From positions 496,001 through 560,000 of the forward strand of contig NZ_CP022999.1 in the NCBI RefSeq assembly GCF_002277895.1: a stretch of 64,000 nucleotides of DNA, read 5' to 3'. The position numbers were made by a program, and so were the translations under genes. The notes under the pieces were generated by a model. It was given only the letters and a program-made list of their open reading frames with translations, searched no databases and was not told where the DNA came from. This DNA is from Rhizobium sp. 11515TR (GTDB taxonomy: Bacteria > Pseudomonadota > Alphaproteobacteria > Rhizobiales > Rhizobiaceae). Of the stretch, positions 16,897-25,821 are shown piece after piece. The stretch's first letter is position 1. Every line of letters starts with the position of its first letter.

Positions 16897-19800
16897 ATGT
16901 CCGATTCCGAAGTAGCTCGTGTTATTCTGCTCGATGAACCCTCTTCTGAAGATCTCTTTCACGGCAAAGGGCATGACCGCACGGCATCGGCGTTAGCGGC
17001 GGCAATCCGCGACTTCCGTCGGGCCGATCGAGCTATTGGTCTCGACGGCGCTTGGGGTTCTGGAAAATCGAGCGTGGTTGGCATCGCGGAGCGCAAGCTT
17101 CAGGACGGGAACGGCAAAACGAAATATCATTTCTTCACTTTCGATATCTGGAAATCGCAAGGCTCTGCATTCCGACGCTCGTTTCTCGAAAGGCTTGTCT
17201 CATGGGCGAAGGCGAGCTTTCCAAACAAGACCAAAACACTGACCGAGATTGAGAAGAATATCAAAGGCAAGACCCGCGAGGTCGATACTAACAGTAGTCC
17301 ACGCCTCGGTTTGTACGGAATTGGCGTACTCCTGTCTGTTCCCCTGCTTCCCGTCTATCTACTATGGAGCAAGGATATTTTCGACAAGCTGGCCAATAAG
17401 AACAACGAAGCCGACTTTCTTTGGTCGTGGCCGATGGTCTTTATCTATGTATTTCTGTTGATCACACTCGTCACCGCCGCGTTCAAATATCGAAAACTTC
17501 CAATCGCAGATGGCGGGCGTTGGGAAAGAATTGGCCTGGCGATCTCGCAGACCCTTCTCATCGGCGCTAAACAATTCGAACGCCAGACGGTCAAACAATA
17601 CATCCGGGAGGTTGACCCGAATGACTTCGAGTTCCAATCCGTGCTGCGCGAGATATTGGGAGCAATCCAGGATGATCACACCCGGATCATCATCGTCCTG
17701 GATAATATTGACCGCCTACCCAGCGAGGAAATCGATGAATATTGGGCGATGGTGCGCTCTATTTTTTCGCGGTCCCACACGGACGGTAGCGGAACGAAGC
17801 ATAGTCATATAACGGCTATCGTTCCCTACGATCGAAACCACATTGCTCCCGCAAAGGAGCAGAGCAACTCCTCCACCCTTCGTGCAAAGGAGCTTTTCGC
17901 GAAGACCTTCGACGAGGTACTAAACGTAGCACCACCCGTAATGTCCAACACCCGCGAATTCTTTGACCAAAAGGTCCGCCAGGCGCTCCCGCGGTTTGCC
18001 GACGAGGACGGCCTATTCCGGGTCTATCTCATCTTCAACTGGCTGATCGATAAGGAAGGAGGAAAGGCAACTCCCCGCCAGGTGATAGCCTTTATCAATG
18101 AAGTGAGCGGTCTCTTTGCGCTGCACAGCGGCCGTATCCCACTTCCAACAGCCGCTGCCTATCTTGCCGTTCGCGACAGACTGGAAGCGTCGCCTTCCCT
18201 TCTGGCGAAAGAGAAGATCGTCGACGACCAGCTCAGGTCGCTGGCCGCCGACGCCAGCCTGGATAAGCATCTGGCCTCAATTCTCTTCAACGTCGAGCCG
18301 GACTTGGCCTTCCAGCTTCTTCTCGACGCAGAACTGAGGAGTGCGATTGGCGAGAGCACGCCCGATCGTCTTATTGCACTTTCGAACTCTCCAGGTTTCG
18401 GTGTGCGCATAGACGAGGTGTTTGGGAACGGCGTCGCTGAGTGGAGGAGCGCAGGGAGATTGGCCACCGCGATCGGTAACATTTGCGACCTGCTCAATAC
18501 CTACAACGGTGACGGCGCTGACCTTGTGCGACAGTCTGCCATCGAGGCGTTCCTAGCGACAGAGGCCATTAGTACATTTGAAGAAGTGCGGTTTCGGAAA
18601 CTTATCCGCACGTCAGCAAAGGAAGAGCGAACGAAGATCATCGAGCACCTCCTCTCGACGATCGTGGCCAGAATTGGGCCGCCCGATAAGATCGATGATG
18701 TCACAGGCAGTCGGTTGGCAAGTCTTTTCTCAACGATCGCGGAGGAAGTCCATGCTCTGGACCCTACCATCGGACTCGAAGGGATTTGGAAAAGAGTCGC
18801 GCTTCCTGCAGATTTGCTGCTGATATTCGGCTTCGCGCTTGCTTCATGCACGCTCGAAGTCACTTTGGCAAAGCTTGCGAAGCCCACCCTCGACCTCTCG
18901 GCGGAAGCGGAGTTCCTGAAACAAGCTGCCATTGATCGGCCTGGGGATACCTTCTTGGTCCTGGGCGAGTTCAGAAAGGCTGGAATCCTCACCGATGACT
19001 GCCTACTCACGATCAGCACCAGACTTTCGACAGCCTTGATGGAGGAAAGTGAAGATAACGATCTATTTGCGTCGCAAGCCAAGCTGATGGGCAAAGCATG
19101 GGCACTAATGTCTTTGGCGGCCCGCAAGAAGAATGATCTTTCGGCGTTGCAAAAGGATGCGACATTCTACGAAAACATGCACGCCGCCTTCTCGAAAAGC
19201 CCGGAAAGCGAGGCTCTACCCTTTGCACTTCTCGTCTTAGAAGAGCCGTACATCGGCGGGAAACTCGGCATACCTGTTCGTATCGCGCCAAATGGGCAGG
19301 CGATTTCTGCTGCACAAGAGGAGTTTGCCTGGCTCACTGGTGTGCTCAACGGAGACACTCTTCTAGCTGACAAGCAGATAGACGTCTTCACGAATGAACT
19401 GAATTCGTACTCTCGCGTGCCACATTGGATATTTTACGGGCGCGACAATCCGAACAATAAGCTCGCTCCTGCGGTGACCCGCTCTGCGTTTGCGAATTCG
19501 AAGATCCCATGGATTGCTTCCGTAGACATCATACGGATCTACGCTTACCTGAAGACAATTCTTGAAGCCGAGATCGAGACAATTCTTCCTGGTCTTGGGC
19601 AACGCATAGCGGCAGGATCTTTGGATAAGTTGACAATTGACGGTCTGCCCCTCCAACTGTTGTCGGACACGGTCAAGTATGCACAAACTGAATGGAAAAC
19701 GTTCCATGATCGCACCGCCGCGGTTCTGGATTCAGTATCAAAAGACGAGTGGCTCGGGCATTTCATCGCTGGTGACAATTACTTCCAGCTTCTCATCGCG

Positions 19801-20355
19801 AAGGTGCAATCCTCAGGCTATTGCCCGGATTCAACCGAGATCAGAGATAGCCTCTTACGTTTCGTACTTGGCGTGCTGGACGGCACCAATGCCCCGGCAC
19901 AGGCGATATACGATCCGGTTTTGGATGCCTTCGACTCAAACTATCATCTCGAGTTCTTCAGGCTCGTCCGCGAAAAGGTAAGTGGTGTATCGGTCGAAAC
20001 GATAACCACGGCCGCCCAAATCATGCCTAAGTTGATGGTGAGGGTTATCCAGTCGGGCGAAAAGCAAAAAGCTGAAAAAGAGAATCTTATACGCTTTATT
20101 CTCTGGCCTGCATTGGAAGGAGGAGTATTCACAATCATCGACGCCTTCCTCGAACTTCCGAGAAAGGTCGTGGCAGATTTTGTGCGCTCCTCCGACAAGA
20201 GTGTACAGGATACATTGGAACCTGCTTTGCGGGCCTTGTTGAAGCGCAGCGACTACCAATACGTCCGACGCGTGACCGAACATCTTCAGGGCAGAAGGTC
20301 GAAAACCCTTATCCAAACACTCTTTGGCCTGCCCGCTAAGGACGATGACGAATAG
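16897..20355 (+). CDS. Large KAP-family P-loop NTPase with two membrane segments
   Basis: A 1152-residue protein. The N-terminal KAP NTPase domain has Walker A GAWGSGKSS (51-59) and Walker B in IIIVLDNIDRLP (about 265-276). Two hydrophobic segments (about 133-153 and 174-194) interrupt the domain between the two motifs, as in many KAP proteins, and would anchor it at the inner membrane with the NTPase inside. Residues after about 400 form a long, mostly helical region without a recognised domain. KAP NTPases include phage-exclusion proteins; a defence role here is inferred from family and context. The shine-dalgarno site is weak. A PIN-domain gene follows 267 bp later. Confidence 0.85.
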   Translation: MSDSEVARVILLDEPSSEDLFHGKGHDRTASALAAAIRDFRRADRAIGLDGAWGSGKSSVVGIAERKLQDGNGKTKYHFFTFDIWKSQGSAFRRSFLERLVSWAKASFPNKTKTLTEIEKNIKGKTREVDTNSSPRLGLYGIGVLLSVPLLPVYLLWSKDIFDKLANKNNEADFLWSWPMVFIYVFLLITLVTAAFKYRKLPIADGGRWERIGLAISQTLLIGAKQFERQTVKQYIREVDPNDFEFQSVLREILGAIQDDHTRIIIVLDNIDRLPSEEIDEYWAMVRSIFSRSHTDGSGTKHSHITAIVPYDRNHIAPAKEQSNSSTLRAKELFAKTFDEVLNVAPPVMSNTREFFDQKVRQALPRFADEDGLFRVYLIFNWLIDKEGGKATPRQVIAFINEVSGLFALHSGRIPLPTAAAYLAVRDRLEASPSLLAKEKIVDDQLRSLAADASLDKHLASILFNVEPDLAFQLLLDAELRSAIGESTPDRLIALSNSPGFGVRIDEVFGNGVAEWRSAGRLATAIGNICDLLNTYNGDGADLVRQSAIEAFLATEAISTFEEVRFRKLIRTSAKEERTKIIEHLLSTIVARIGPPDKIDDVTGSRLASLFSTIAEEVHALDPTIGLEGIWKRVALPADLLLIFGFALASCTLEVTLAKLAKPTLDLSAEAEFLKQAAIDRPGDTFLVLGEFRKAGILTDDCLLTISTRLSTALMEESEDNDLFASQAKLMGKAWALMSLAARKKNDLSALQKDATFYENMHAAFSKSPESEALPFALLVLEEPYIGGKLGIPVRIAPNGQAISAAQEEFAWLTGVLNGDTLLADKQIDVFTNELNSYSRVPHWIFYGRDNPNNKLAPAVTRSAFANSKIPWIASVDIIRIYAYLKTILEAEIETILPGLGQRIAAGSLDKLTIDGLPLQLLSDTVKYAQTEWKTFHDRTAAVLDSVSKDEWLGHFIAGDNYFQLLIAKVQSSGYCPDSTEIRDSLLRFVLGVLDGTNAPAQAIYDPVLDAFDSNYHLEFFRLVREKVSGVSVETITTAAQIMPKLMVRVIQSGEKQKAEKENLIRFILWPALEGGVFTIIDAFLELPRKVVADFVRSSDKSVQDTLEPALRALLKRSDYQYVRRVTEHLQGRRSKTLIQTLFGLPAKDDDE

Positions 20356-20622
20356 GCGACAGCTTCTGCGCGAAATTCGGTTTCCTGAGCGTTCCAATCT
20401 CAGATGTAAGCACGCCTGAAGCGATATGCCTCAGGATCTGGGAAACGCAGAGAGCGCATTGATGCCATCGATCGCATCTTGGTTTTGATCGACGGCCCCC
20501 CTGATTGGAAGGACCGCCATACAAAACCTCTGCACCATCGCCGCTCGCCTTTTGGCGTTAACCACCTATTAACTATATCCGGCGACCGTTAGACATCGAT
20601 TTGGCTGACGCGGATCGCACTT

Positions 20623-21147
20623 ATGGCCAGTGACATTTTTTTGCTAGATACAACGGTGCTTAGTCACGCGGAGAAGAAGAAGCCGCACCCGGCTCTCGCC
20701 CAATGGCTGGCCGCACAATCATCTCTCGCAATTCCATTCGCAGCATTCGTCGAGGTGGAAACAGGGATTATCGAACGACAGCGATCAAATCCCAAAAGAG
20801 CTGCCGAGTTGCGAACTTGGCTGGACGGTCTGTTGGAAACACAGTTCATCTTTCCGGCGCTCACGCCCGAAGTTGCCCATGTGCAAGCCAAGATGATTTG
20901 CTGCAGGCAGTTGACCGATCTCTGGTACAGAGATCAATGCGACACTAGGAAGCCTGGGCAGGATCTTTCGATAGCCGCAGTGGCAAGTGTCTACGGGTTT
21001 CCGATAGCAAGCCTCGATGGCGACTTTGAGCGAATAGGCCGCTATTTCCCTCTTCCGGGCGTCTACAATCCGGCGTTCGACATGTGGGTAGTGCCCCGCA
21101 GTGACCCGCGCGAAGCAAACCTTGAGCACCAGTTAGTGGTTGCATAG
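20623..21147 (+). CDS. VapC-like PIN-domain ribonuclease
   Basis: A 174-residue PIN-domain protein. The acidic site is visible: aspartate in FLLDTTVLS (residue 8), glutamate in FVEVETG, aspartate in GQDLSIAAVAS and aspartate in SLDGDFERIG. The family cleaves tRNA or other RNA with magnesium. Normally a VapB-type antitoxin gene precedes vapC, but the 267 bp upstream has no such frame, so this copy is an orphan or uses the preceding KAP gene or another partner. The C-terminal 25 residues extend beyond the usual PIN length. Confidence 0.8.
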   Translation: MASDIFLLDTTVLSHAEKKKPHPALAQWLAAQSSLAIPFAAFVEVETGIIERQRSNPKRAAELRTWLDGLLETQFIFPALTPEVAHVQAKMICCRQLTDLWYRDQCDTRKPGQDLSIAAVASVYGFPIASLDGDFERIGRYFPLPGVYNPAFDMWVVPRSDPREANLEHQLVVA

Positions 21148-21213
21148 TTGTATTATCATGCTCTTGCGACACCTGCGGTCTCCATCTTCGGCTGCACGTG
21201 CGTGCGTACTGAG

Positions 21214-21290
21214 GGGCCCGTAGCTCAATTGGTTAGAGCCGTCGGCTCATAACTGATTGGTTGCAGGTTCGAACCCTGCCGGGCCCACCA
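21214..21290 (+). tRNA. tRNA-Met (anticodon CAT)
   Basis: A full cloverleaf is readable: acceptor GGGCCCG (21214-21220) pairs with CGGGCCC (21280-21286), the D-arm has GCTC/GAGC, the anticodon loop is CTCATAA, and the T-arm is GCAGG-TTCGAAC-CCTGC. The discriminator A and encoded CCA end at 21290. The acceptor starts with a paired G, so it is an elongator-type methionine tRNA, although a tRNA-Ile with modified CAT is not excluded. Mobile-element sequence begins downstream. Confidence 0.93.
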
Positions 21291-21296
21291 CCTCGT

Positions 21297-21545
21297 CTAG
21301 TTCGTCACGAACGATGATTCTTTCGTCAATACGATTGCGCTGGCGGGCATTGTTTTTATTGCGAAAATTTCCTCAGAGACGCATTTCTCCTCACTGACTA
21401 CGCTGACATCAACACGAAGTTCCTGGCGTAAAAGTTGGAGTAGCGTTTTATTTTTCCTGCAAAGACGGTCTAGATCGTTTGGCGGATGCCGTGTGCCATG
21501 GATCGCATTGGCCGCAGCCTCAGGAGCAATGACGATGTCTGGCAT
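21297..21545 (-). CDS. Small hypothetical protein beside tRNA-Met
   Basis: An 82-residue protein beginning MPDIVIAPEAAANAIHG. GGAGGAG lies six bases before ATG 21545; another in-frame ATG at 21551 is too close to that site. No family recognised. It ends seven bases from the tRNA 3' end on the opposite strand. Confidence 0.5.
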   Translation of the reverse strand: MPDIVIAPEAAANAIHGTRHPPNDLDRLCRKNKTLLQLLRQELRVDVSVVSEEKCVSEEIFAIKTMPASAIVLTKESSFVTN

Positions 21546-21657
21546 TTTCATCTCCTCCCGTACTCTAGGTAGTTGAAATCCTTCTACAACATGGAATCTC
21601 GACCGCCGGCCAAATTACCCTTCAGAATAGGAGAAATCTCGTCAAGCAGGTTTCAAC

Positions 21658-22056
21658 ATGTCACAGGACACGGCCGCATCGGCGGAATTCATCAAAAACG
21701 CAGTGCTGGAATCGTACTTCAGTCTTAATCTGACGGGACTTTCATCCACTGAGCGACAGCTTATTTCAGACAAAATCGATCTGGTTGCCTCAAGCATAGC
21801 GGGCGTTGATGGTCTTCTGGACGAGATTGTTGATAGGATACGAACGCGCCCGCTTCGGTCGAAGTTGCTTACCTTGATATTAGGTTTCCGCCATAAAGCT
21901 ATCATGCTGGGTTTGGGAAACATCAACAGAAGGCTCTCAGTGGCGTCGAGAACTCCAGCGCTACCAATTTCCCTAGTTCAGGCAAGGGATGCGGTAATCC
22001 GCGCCGATCGGCTCATCCAGGACATTATCTCCCAATCAAAATTATCTTTTCATTGA
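21658..22056 (+). CDS. Hypothetical helical protein
   Basis: A 132-residue protein, predicted mostly alpha-helical from its residue pattern (SSTERQLISDKIDLVASSIAG). No signal peptide, membrane segment or known motif is evident. The only nearby ribosome-site-like sequence is AGG at 21648-21650. The next gene starts 50 bp downstream, so the two may be cotranscribed. I cannot assign a function. Confidence 0.5.
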   Translation: MSQDTAASAEFIKNAVLESYFSLNLTGLSSTERQLISDKIDLVASSIAGVDGLLDEIVDRIRTRPLRSKLLTLILGFRHKAIMLGLGNINRRLSVASRTPALPISLVQARDAVIRADRLIQDIISQSKLSFH

Positions 22057-22105
22057 TACCCTGCTGCTAAATCAACTGTCGGACATCCGGCGGTGCGGCG
22101 CAGTT

Positions 22106-22501
22106 TTGCAGGATTACGAAGCTTTCTTTGAGACGTATGAAGGGGAAAATACTCAAGAGGCGCGCGATGCCTACGGGTTTTTCCGTTTCAGAGCTGAAGC
22201 GGTTCTTGACGTCATTAATGAACTCGGACCGCACGACACTGAACTTGCCCTCGCAAATGCCGCTCGTGAGTTAGTTTGCGCCGAGATAATTGGTTACAGG
22301 TTCCAGGCGCTTCAGCGATATCCGATTTTGGAGGATGCGATCTTCATCATGGATGTCGATCACGCGGAACTAAACCTCACGCCTGGTGGGTCAGTTTCAT
22401 ATCGTAGGGACTGGATGGATCGCGAAGACACGCTCGTCCGCGCTTTTTTAGCTGATCGTTATCCACCGCTGGCACAACTTATCGACGACGTCGAAGTTTG
22501 A
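22106..22501 (+). CDS. Hypothetical acidic protein
   Basis: A 131-residue acidic protein with a likely TTG start (no ATG in frame near the beginning). It contains EAFFETYEGENTQEARDA and ends with the acidic tail LIDDVEV. No recognised family. It follows the helical protein at 21658-22056 and converges on the broken HNH-nuclease gene ending at 22523. Confidence 0.5.
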   Translation: MQDYEAFFETYEGENTQEARDAYGFFRFRAEAVLDVINELGPHDTELALANAARELVCAEIIGYRFQALQRYPILEDAIFIMDVDHAELNLTPGGSVSYRRDWMDREDTLVRAFLADRYPPLAQLIDDVEV

Positions 22502-22696
22502 TCTTGCACCAGATGCAAGAACCTAGTTGATGAGGTTCACCGCAGCGGTCCGGATAGCATCAATCAGCCTCCTGAATGAAGCGTCATCCCCTGCACCCTT
22601 CCAACGGTTCGCGAAGCGACACACAACTTGCAAGTTGCCCTGTTCGTAGTGCCCGTCACTATTGATCTGGAGTTGCCCCTTAAAAACCGGACCGGA

Positions 22697-23527
22697 TCAG
22701 GTTTCTGTTTGACGGTTTAAGAACTCACGAGGCGAGCAATACCCCAATGCCTTATGCGGGTGAAGGGTGTTGTAGTGTTCGAACCATGAGGGCAGTTTCG
22801 CGATGACGGTTATGGCGTCCGGCAAGGGGTTGACCGAGACGTAATCGCGCTTGAAGGTTTTGACGAAGGCTTCGGCCATCCCGTTGGACTGGGGGCTGCG
22901 AACAGGCGTTGAACATGGCTCCATGCCGATATCGACGAGCAGCGACCTGGTATCCTTTGCGATGAAGCAGGAGCCGTTGTCGGTCAACCATTCGATTGGC
23001 TTTGGAAGGGTGTTGACGAGACCGAAGCGGTTCTCAACAGCCGTGATGACAAGGTCCTGGACGTCCTCGCTCTTGATGCCCTCGGTTGTCGCTACATGGG
23101 CAATGGCCTCGCGATCACAGCAATCGAGAGCGAAGGCAACGCGCACCTTCTCTTTATTGTCGCAGCCGATTTCGAAGCCGTCTGAACACCAGCGTAAATT
23201 CGACTGCTCGACAGCAACACGGCCATCGTGGCGACGGGTGTCGATTGCACCGGTGTGGCGCTGAAGGAGCATGCCGTGAACCTTCATCACCCGATAGACG
23301 CGCTTGGCATTCGGCCATGGACGGCTTTCGCTGCTGGCTTTACGGCGCAGGATCGCGTGAACCCGGCGATATCCGTAGGTCGGCATGTCGTCGATGATCG
23401 TCTTGATCTCATCCAGCAGTGCCTGATCGGCGAGCGGCGGCCGCCCTCTGGCTCTGGAAGGACGTTGCTTCACACGTTCCGCAATGTTGGATCGGGCGAC
23501 ACCAAGGGTCTCGCACACCGCCGTCAT
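22697..23527 (-). CDS. IS3-family transposase OrfB (DDE integrase core)
   Basis: A 276-residue transposase subunit. An HTH_21 region (YGYRRVHAILRRK) precedes the rve-type catalytic core with aspartates in WCSDGFEIG and WLTDNGSCF and the glutamate in SNGMAEAFVKTFKRDY. In vivo it is made as an OrfAB fusion: in the -1 frame the sequence upstream of this start continues KKTPVALALVAEGWFA, reached from orfA at a run of seven A (23569-23575 on this strand). The element looks intact, so it may be active. Confidence 0.93.
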   Translation of the reverse strand: MTAVCETLGVARSNIAERVKQRPSRARGRPPLADQALLDEIKTIIDDMPTYGYRRVHAILRRKASSESRPWPNAKRVYRVMKVHGMLLQRHTGAIDTRRHDGRVAVEQSNLRWCSDGFEIGCDNKEKVRVAFALDCCDREAIAHVATTEGIKSEDVQDLVITAVENRFGLVNTLPKPIEWLTDNGSCFIAKDTRSLLVDIGMEPCSTPVRSPQSNGMAEAFVKTFKRDYVSVNPLPDAITVIAKLPSWFEHYNTLHPHKALGYCSPREFLNRQTET

Positions 23528-23916
23528 CGCGAACCATCCTTCGGCAACGAGAGCGAGCGCAACAGGTGTTTTTTTGACCCTGATGCTATCTCAAGCGCTT
23601 CTTTGAGGATTTCGCCTTCCATCGTCTTCTTGCCGAGGAGGCGCTGCAGCTCTTTCACCTGGTTCTGAAGCGCTCTGTATTCGGATGCTGGGACGACCTC
23701 TTCCTGCGATGCAGTGGCCGTCAGTGCACCCTGCGCCGCAAGTTTGCGCCAGGCGAACAACTGGTTCGGCTGAATCCCATGCCGTCGCGCAACGATGCTG
23801 ACCGTGACGTCAGGCTCGTAGGTCTCCTGGACTATCGCGAGCTTCTCCGCTGTCGACCAGCGGCGGCGGCGCTCAGGGCCGGACAGCACTTCTATCTTAG
23901 GTATGTGATTGGTCAT
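23524..23916 (-). CDS. IS3-family OrfA (helix-turn-helix, leucine zipper)
   Basis: A 130-residue DNA-binding subunit beginning MTNHIPKIEVLSG. It has an HTH (VSIVARRHGIQPNQLFAWRK) and a leucine-rich coil (YRALQNQVKELQRLLGKK) for dimerisation. Its end overlaps orfB by four bases. The A7 slippery run at 23569-23575 lies in GSKKHLL and would allow the -1 frameshift to OrfAB. Confidence 0.9.
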   Translation of the reverse strand: MTNHIPKIEVLSGPERRRRWSTAEKLAIVQETYEPDVTVSIVARRHGIQPNQLFAWRKLAAQGALTATASQEEVVPASEYRALQNQVKELQRLLGKKTMEGEILKEALEIASGSKKHLLRSLSLPKDGSR

Positions 23917-24867
23917 AATGGGCACATTACTCCTAACACTTAACAAGTGGGAGATCGTGTCCGGGGATTTAGGGGGCCACTACATGATCCGATCAAGCGA
24001 GCAGAATAATTCGGGATCGCCGCCATTCTCCGGGTAATCAAGTTTCAGCCCCGTCAATGCACAATAGCCTTCCTGTATCGCTATCAGATCAGAGATATAG
24101 TTGGAAAGGGCCATACGATCAAGAAAGCGAACCTCTTTGTTCTTGAGGGTACGCTCGACTTTTTGTCCGTTCGACGTCTGTGCCGTCTTGAATGCAGTGT
24201 CGGCCATACGCTTTTCGGGCATGAGCTCTAAAGCGAGCTCGTATGCTGCCCTTTCCTGACCGACGATATAAGTTACCTCAGCTTGCTTTGTTTTCGCAGC
24301 GTCGAATTTTCGTTTCCATTCTTCTTGTGCATGCCATAGCTCCAGAGGATCTCCCGCGATCAGAGCGAGAGCATACGCTGCATTGTCTGCGCTCAGCGGT
24401 CGAAGTGTTGACTGTGTAGTAAGGAAGTCCTTGGCCTTCGGATGCAGGGTGTGCCACAGCAATGGCTGTCCGTTTCGACAGACATTTTTCCACGGGTCAC
24501 ATGGCTTATGGCAGACTACCACGTGGCGGCGCGCTCCGACGGGTTCTACAACGTCACGGATGAAGTATGCAGGGCTTGCCTGAGATGTGGTCCACCATAT
24601 CCGGTCGCCATCCTTGTGTATCCAGACGTCACCGCTAGTCTCGCTGACCGTTGTCATCAGTCCGTACCATGTGCTGGCAACCGTGCGTGTTGCAAGAACA
24701 CCCCGCACGGTCTTGTTCTTCATGCCATCTTGGATGTACCCCTCTTTATCGCCAGCTTCCCAAAGCCGCTGAGCTTCCACCCGATTTAATGTCGCGACAG
24801 TCGCGTGCTCCCTACAATACGGCCAAAGAAAATTCTCCTCCCCGAATACGGCAGCAATGACTTTCAC

Positions 24868-25190
24868 GACAGATCAATCCCCCTGGCTTTTAACAGGGGT
24901 TTACCCACTGTAAGTTGCTAACAAGTGAATGGAGATAGAGGGCATTCATATTAAAACTGCTTTCATTCGTCCAGCGCAACGGACATTGACTGCCACCGGA
25001 GGCTGCGGCAGCCTGACGTAAAATCCTGAAGGTAATTCGACCATACGATGATCCGTCGTCTAGGCGCAGCCAGCTGTGGACAATTAGAACAGAGGGAGAA
25101 CCCAAATGGCTTCCAGTTCTCTTTTCGGGCACAATGATACAAACCTTGTCCGCACCCTTGGGCAAGCCGCCCGCAGAACCTCATGAGTGC
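24868..25190. other. Intergenic region without a supported gene
   Basis: A 323-bp stretch upstream of the broken HNH-nuclease gene. Short leftward frames (for example 24890-25165) show no motif. A small inverted repeat CCCCTG/CAGGGG sits at about 24879-24897. It should carry the nuclease promoter. Confidence 0.35.
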
Positions 25191-25601
25191 CTAGCCGTTC
25201 TTCCGAGGGCGTCCGCCCTTGGCACCGTTGGCACGGCTTGCCTCCACCTTTGCCGGTGAACGGGATTGACCGCCTCGGCGCTGCATATCCATGAACTTTG
25301 CCGTACCGAATATGCCGTTCATCAACCCAGCGATGGTAAAATCCACGTCCAGGCTTTCCCAATGCAGACCGGTCTGGCCGAGAAGCTCCACCTCGGCCAA
25401 CTGCGCAACGGTTGCATTCTCCAGTCCCTGCATCGATCGGGCAGGCACCATGAACGCAGCGCCGTTGGTAAATTCCACGACAATGCGGCCGGATGCCTCA
25501 TCGAAACGGGCCGATGCTGGGATGGGTGCGCGGACGCGTTCTACCTCTCCCCTCGCGGTAGCTTCTCGGTAGTGACGATCTTCAAAGACAACTTCACCCA
25601 T
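25191..25601 (-). CDS. DUF2442-family protein, partner of a DUF4160 protein
   Basis: A 136-residue protein with the DUF2442 core (IVVEFTNGAAFMVPARSM to LHWESLDVDFTIAGLMNGIFG) and a basic tail (GAKGGRPRKNG). In many bacteria such genes directly follow a DUF4160 gene, and the pair is suspected to be a toxin-antitoxin module; here the ATG overlaps the upstream DUF4160 frame by eight bases. The basic C-terminus may bind DNA. Assignment to antitoxin or toxin role is not established from sequence. Confidence 0.75.
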   Translation of the reverse strand: MGEVVFEDRHYREATARGEVERVRAPIPASARFDEASGRIVVEFTNGAAFMVPARSMQGLENATVAQLAEVELLGQTGLHWESLDVDFTIAGLMNGIFGTAKFMDMQRRGGQSRSPAKVEASRANGAKGGRPRKNG

Positions 25602-25821
25602 GGATGCTCTCCCATTTTTCGATGAACAGGCGCTTGTTCGCCTGAACAATGGCAAGGGCCGCGCTCAAATCCCGCTTCCTCAATCCCCGGTTTGATATCA
25701 CCGCAAGATCGAGGATATTGATACGGGCTTCCCCATCTCCATAGACATGGGTGTGCGCCGGTTCGTGGTCATCCGTGAAAATGACAAATCGCATTCCTGC
25801 TTCGCGGAGAACGGTGACCAT
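25594..25821 (-). CDS. DUF4160-family small protein
   Basis: A 75-residue protein with the DUF4160 signature: TVLREAGMRFVIFTDDHEP followed by AHTHVYGDGEARI and a C-terminal helix ending EKWESIHG. It is the first gene of a two-gene unit with the DUF2442 protein. Paired architecture suggests a toxin-antitoxin-like module; this is inference from the usual gene neighbourhood of these families. Confidence 0.8.
   Translation of the reverse strand: MVTVLREAGMRFVIFTDDHEPAHTHVYGDGEARINILDLAVISNRGLRKRDLSAALAIVQANKRLFIEKWESIHG

Larger units (their letters stand above)
22668..23984 (-). mobile_element. IS3-family insertion sequence (IS2-like), complete
   Basis: A 1317-bp element with imperfect terminal inverted repeats: one end reads TGGAGTTGCCCCTTAAAA, the other (reverse strand) TGTAGTGGCCCCCTAAAT, both followed by CCGGAC- and GATC-like blocks. 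It is flanked by the 5-bp duplication TGATC (22663-22667 and 23985-23989). It carries orfA and orfB, both leftward, and interrupts an HNH-type nuclease gene. Confidence 0.92.
22523..24867 (-). pseudogene. HNH-type endonuclease gene split by an IS3-family element
   Basis: The 5' part (24867 to 23985) encodes about 294 residues ending GYCALTGLKLDYPENG then LFCSLDRI. The missing 3' part lies on the far side of the insertion (22662 to 22523) and encodes NSDGHYEQGNLQVVCRFANR and a short tail to TAG. Together they give the HNH-type pattern CxxTG, SLDRI(x)SDGHY, GNLQVVC and N..W. Removing the element at 22668-23984 and one copy of TGATC leaves 1023 bases, exactly 341 codons with no stop inside, so the gene was intact before insertion. 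The uninterrupted protein would be 340 residues, perhaps a restriction-type or defence nuclease. Confidence 0.85.

Noticed and set aside
21214-21290. tRNA-Met as attachment site of an integrase-type island
   Set aside because: No tyrosine or serine integrase gene and no second copy of the tRNA 3' end was noticed in the window.
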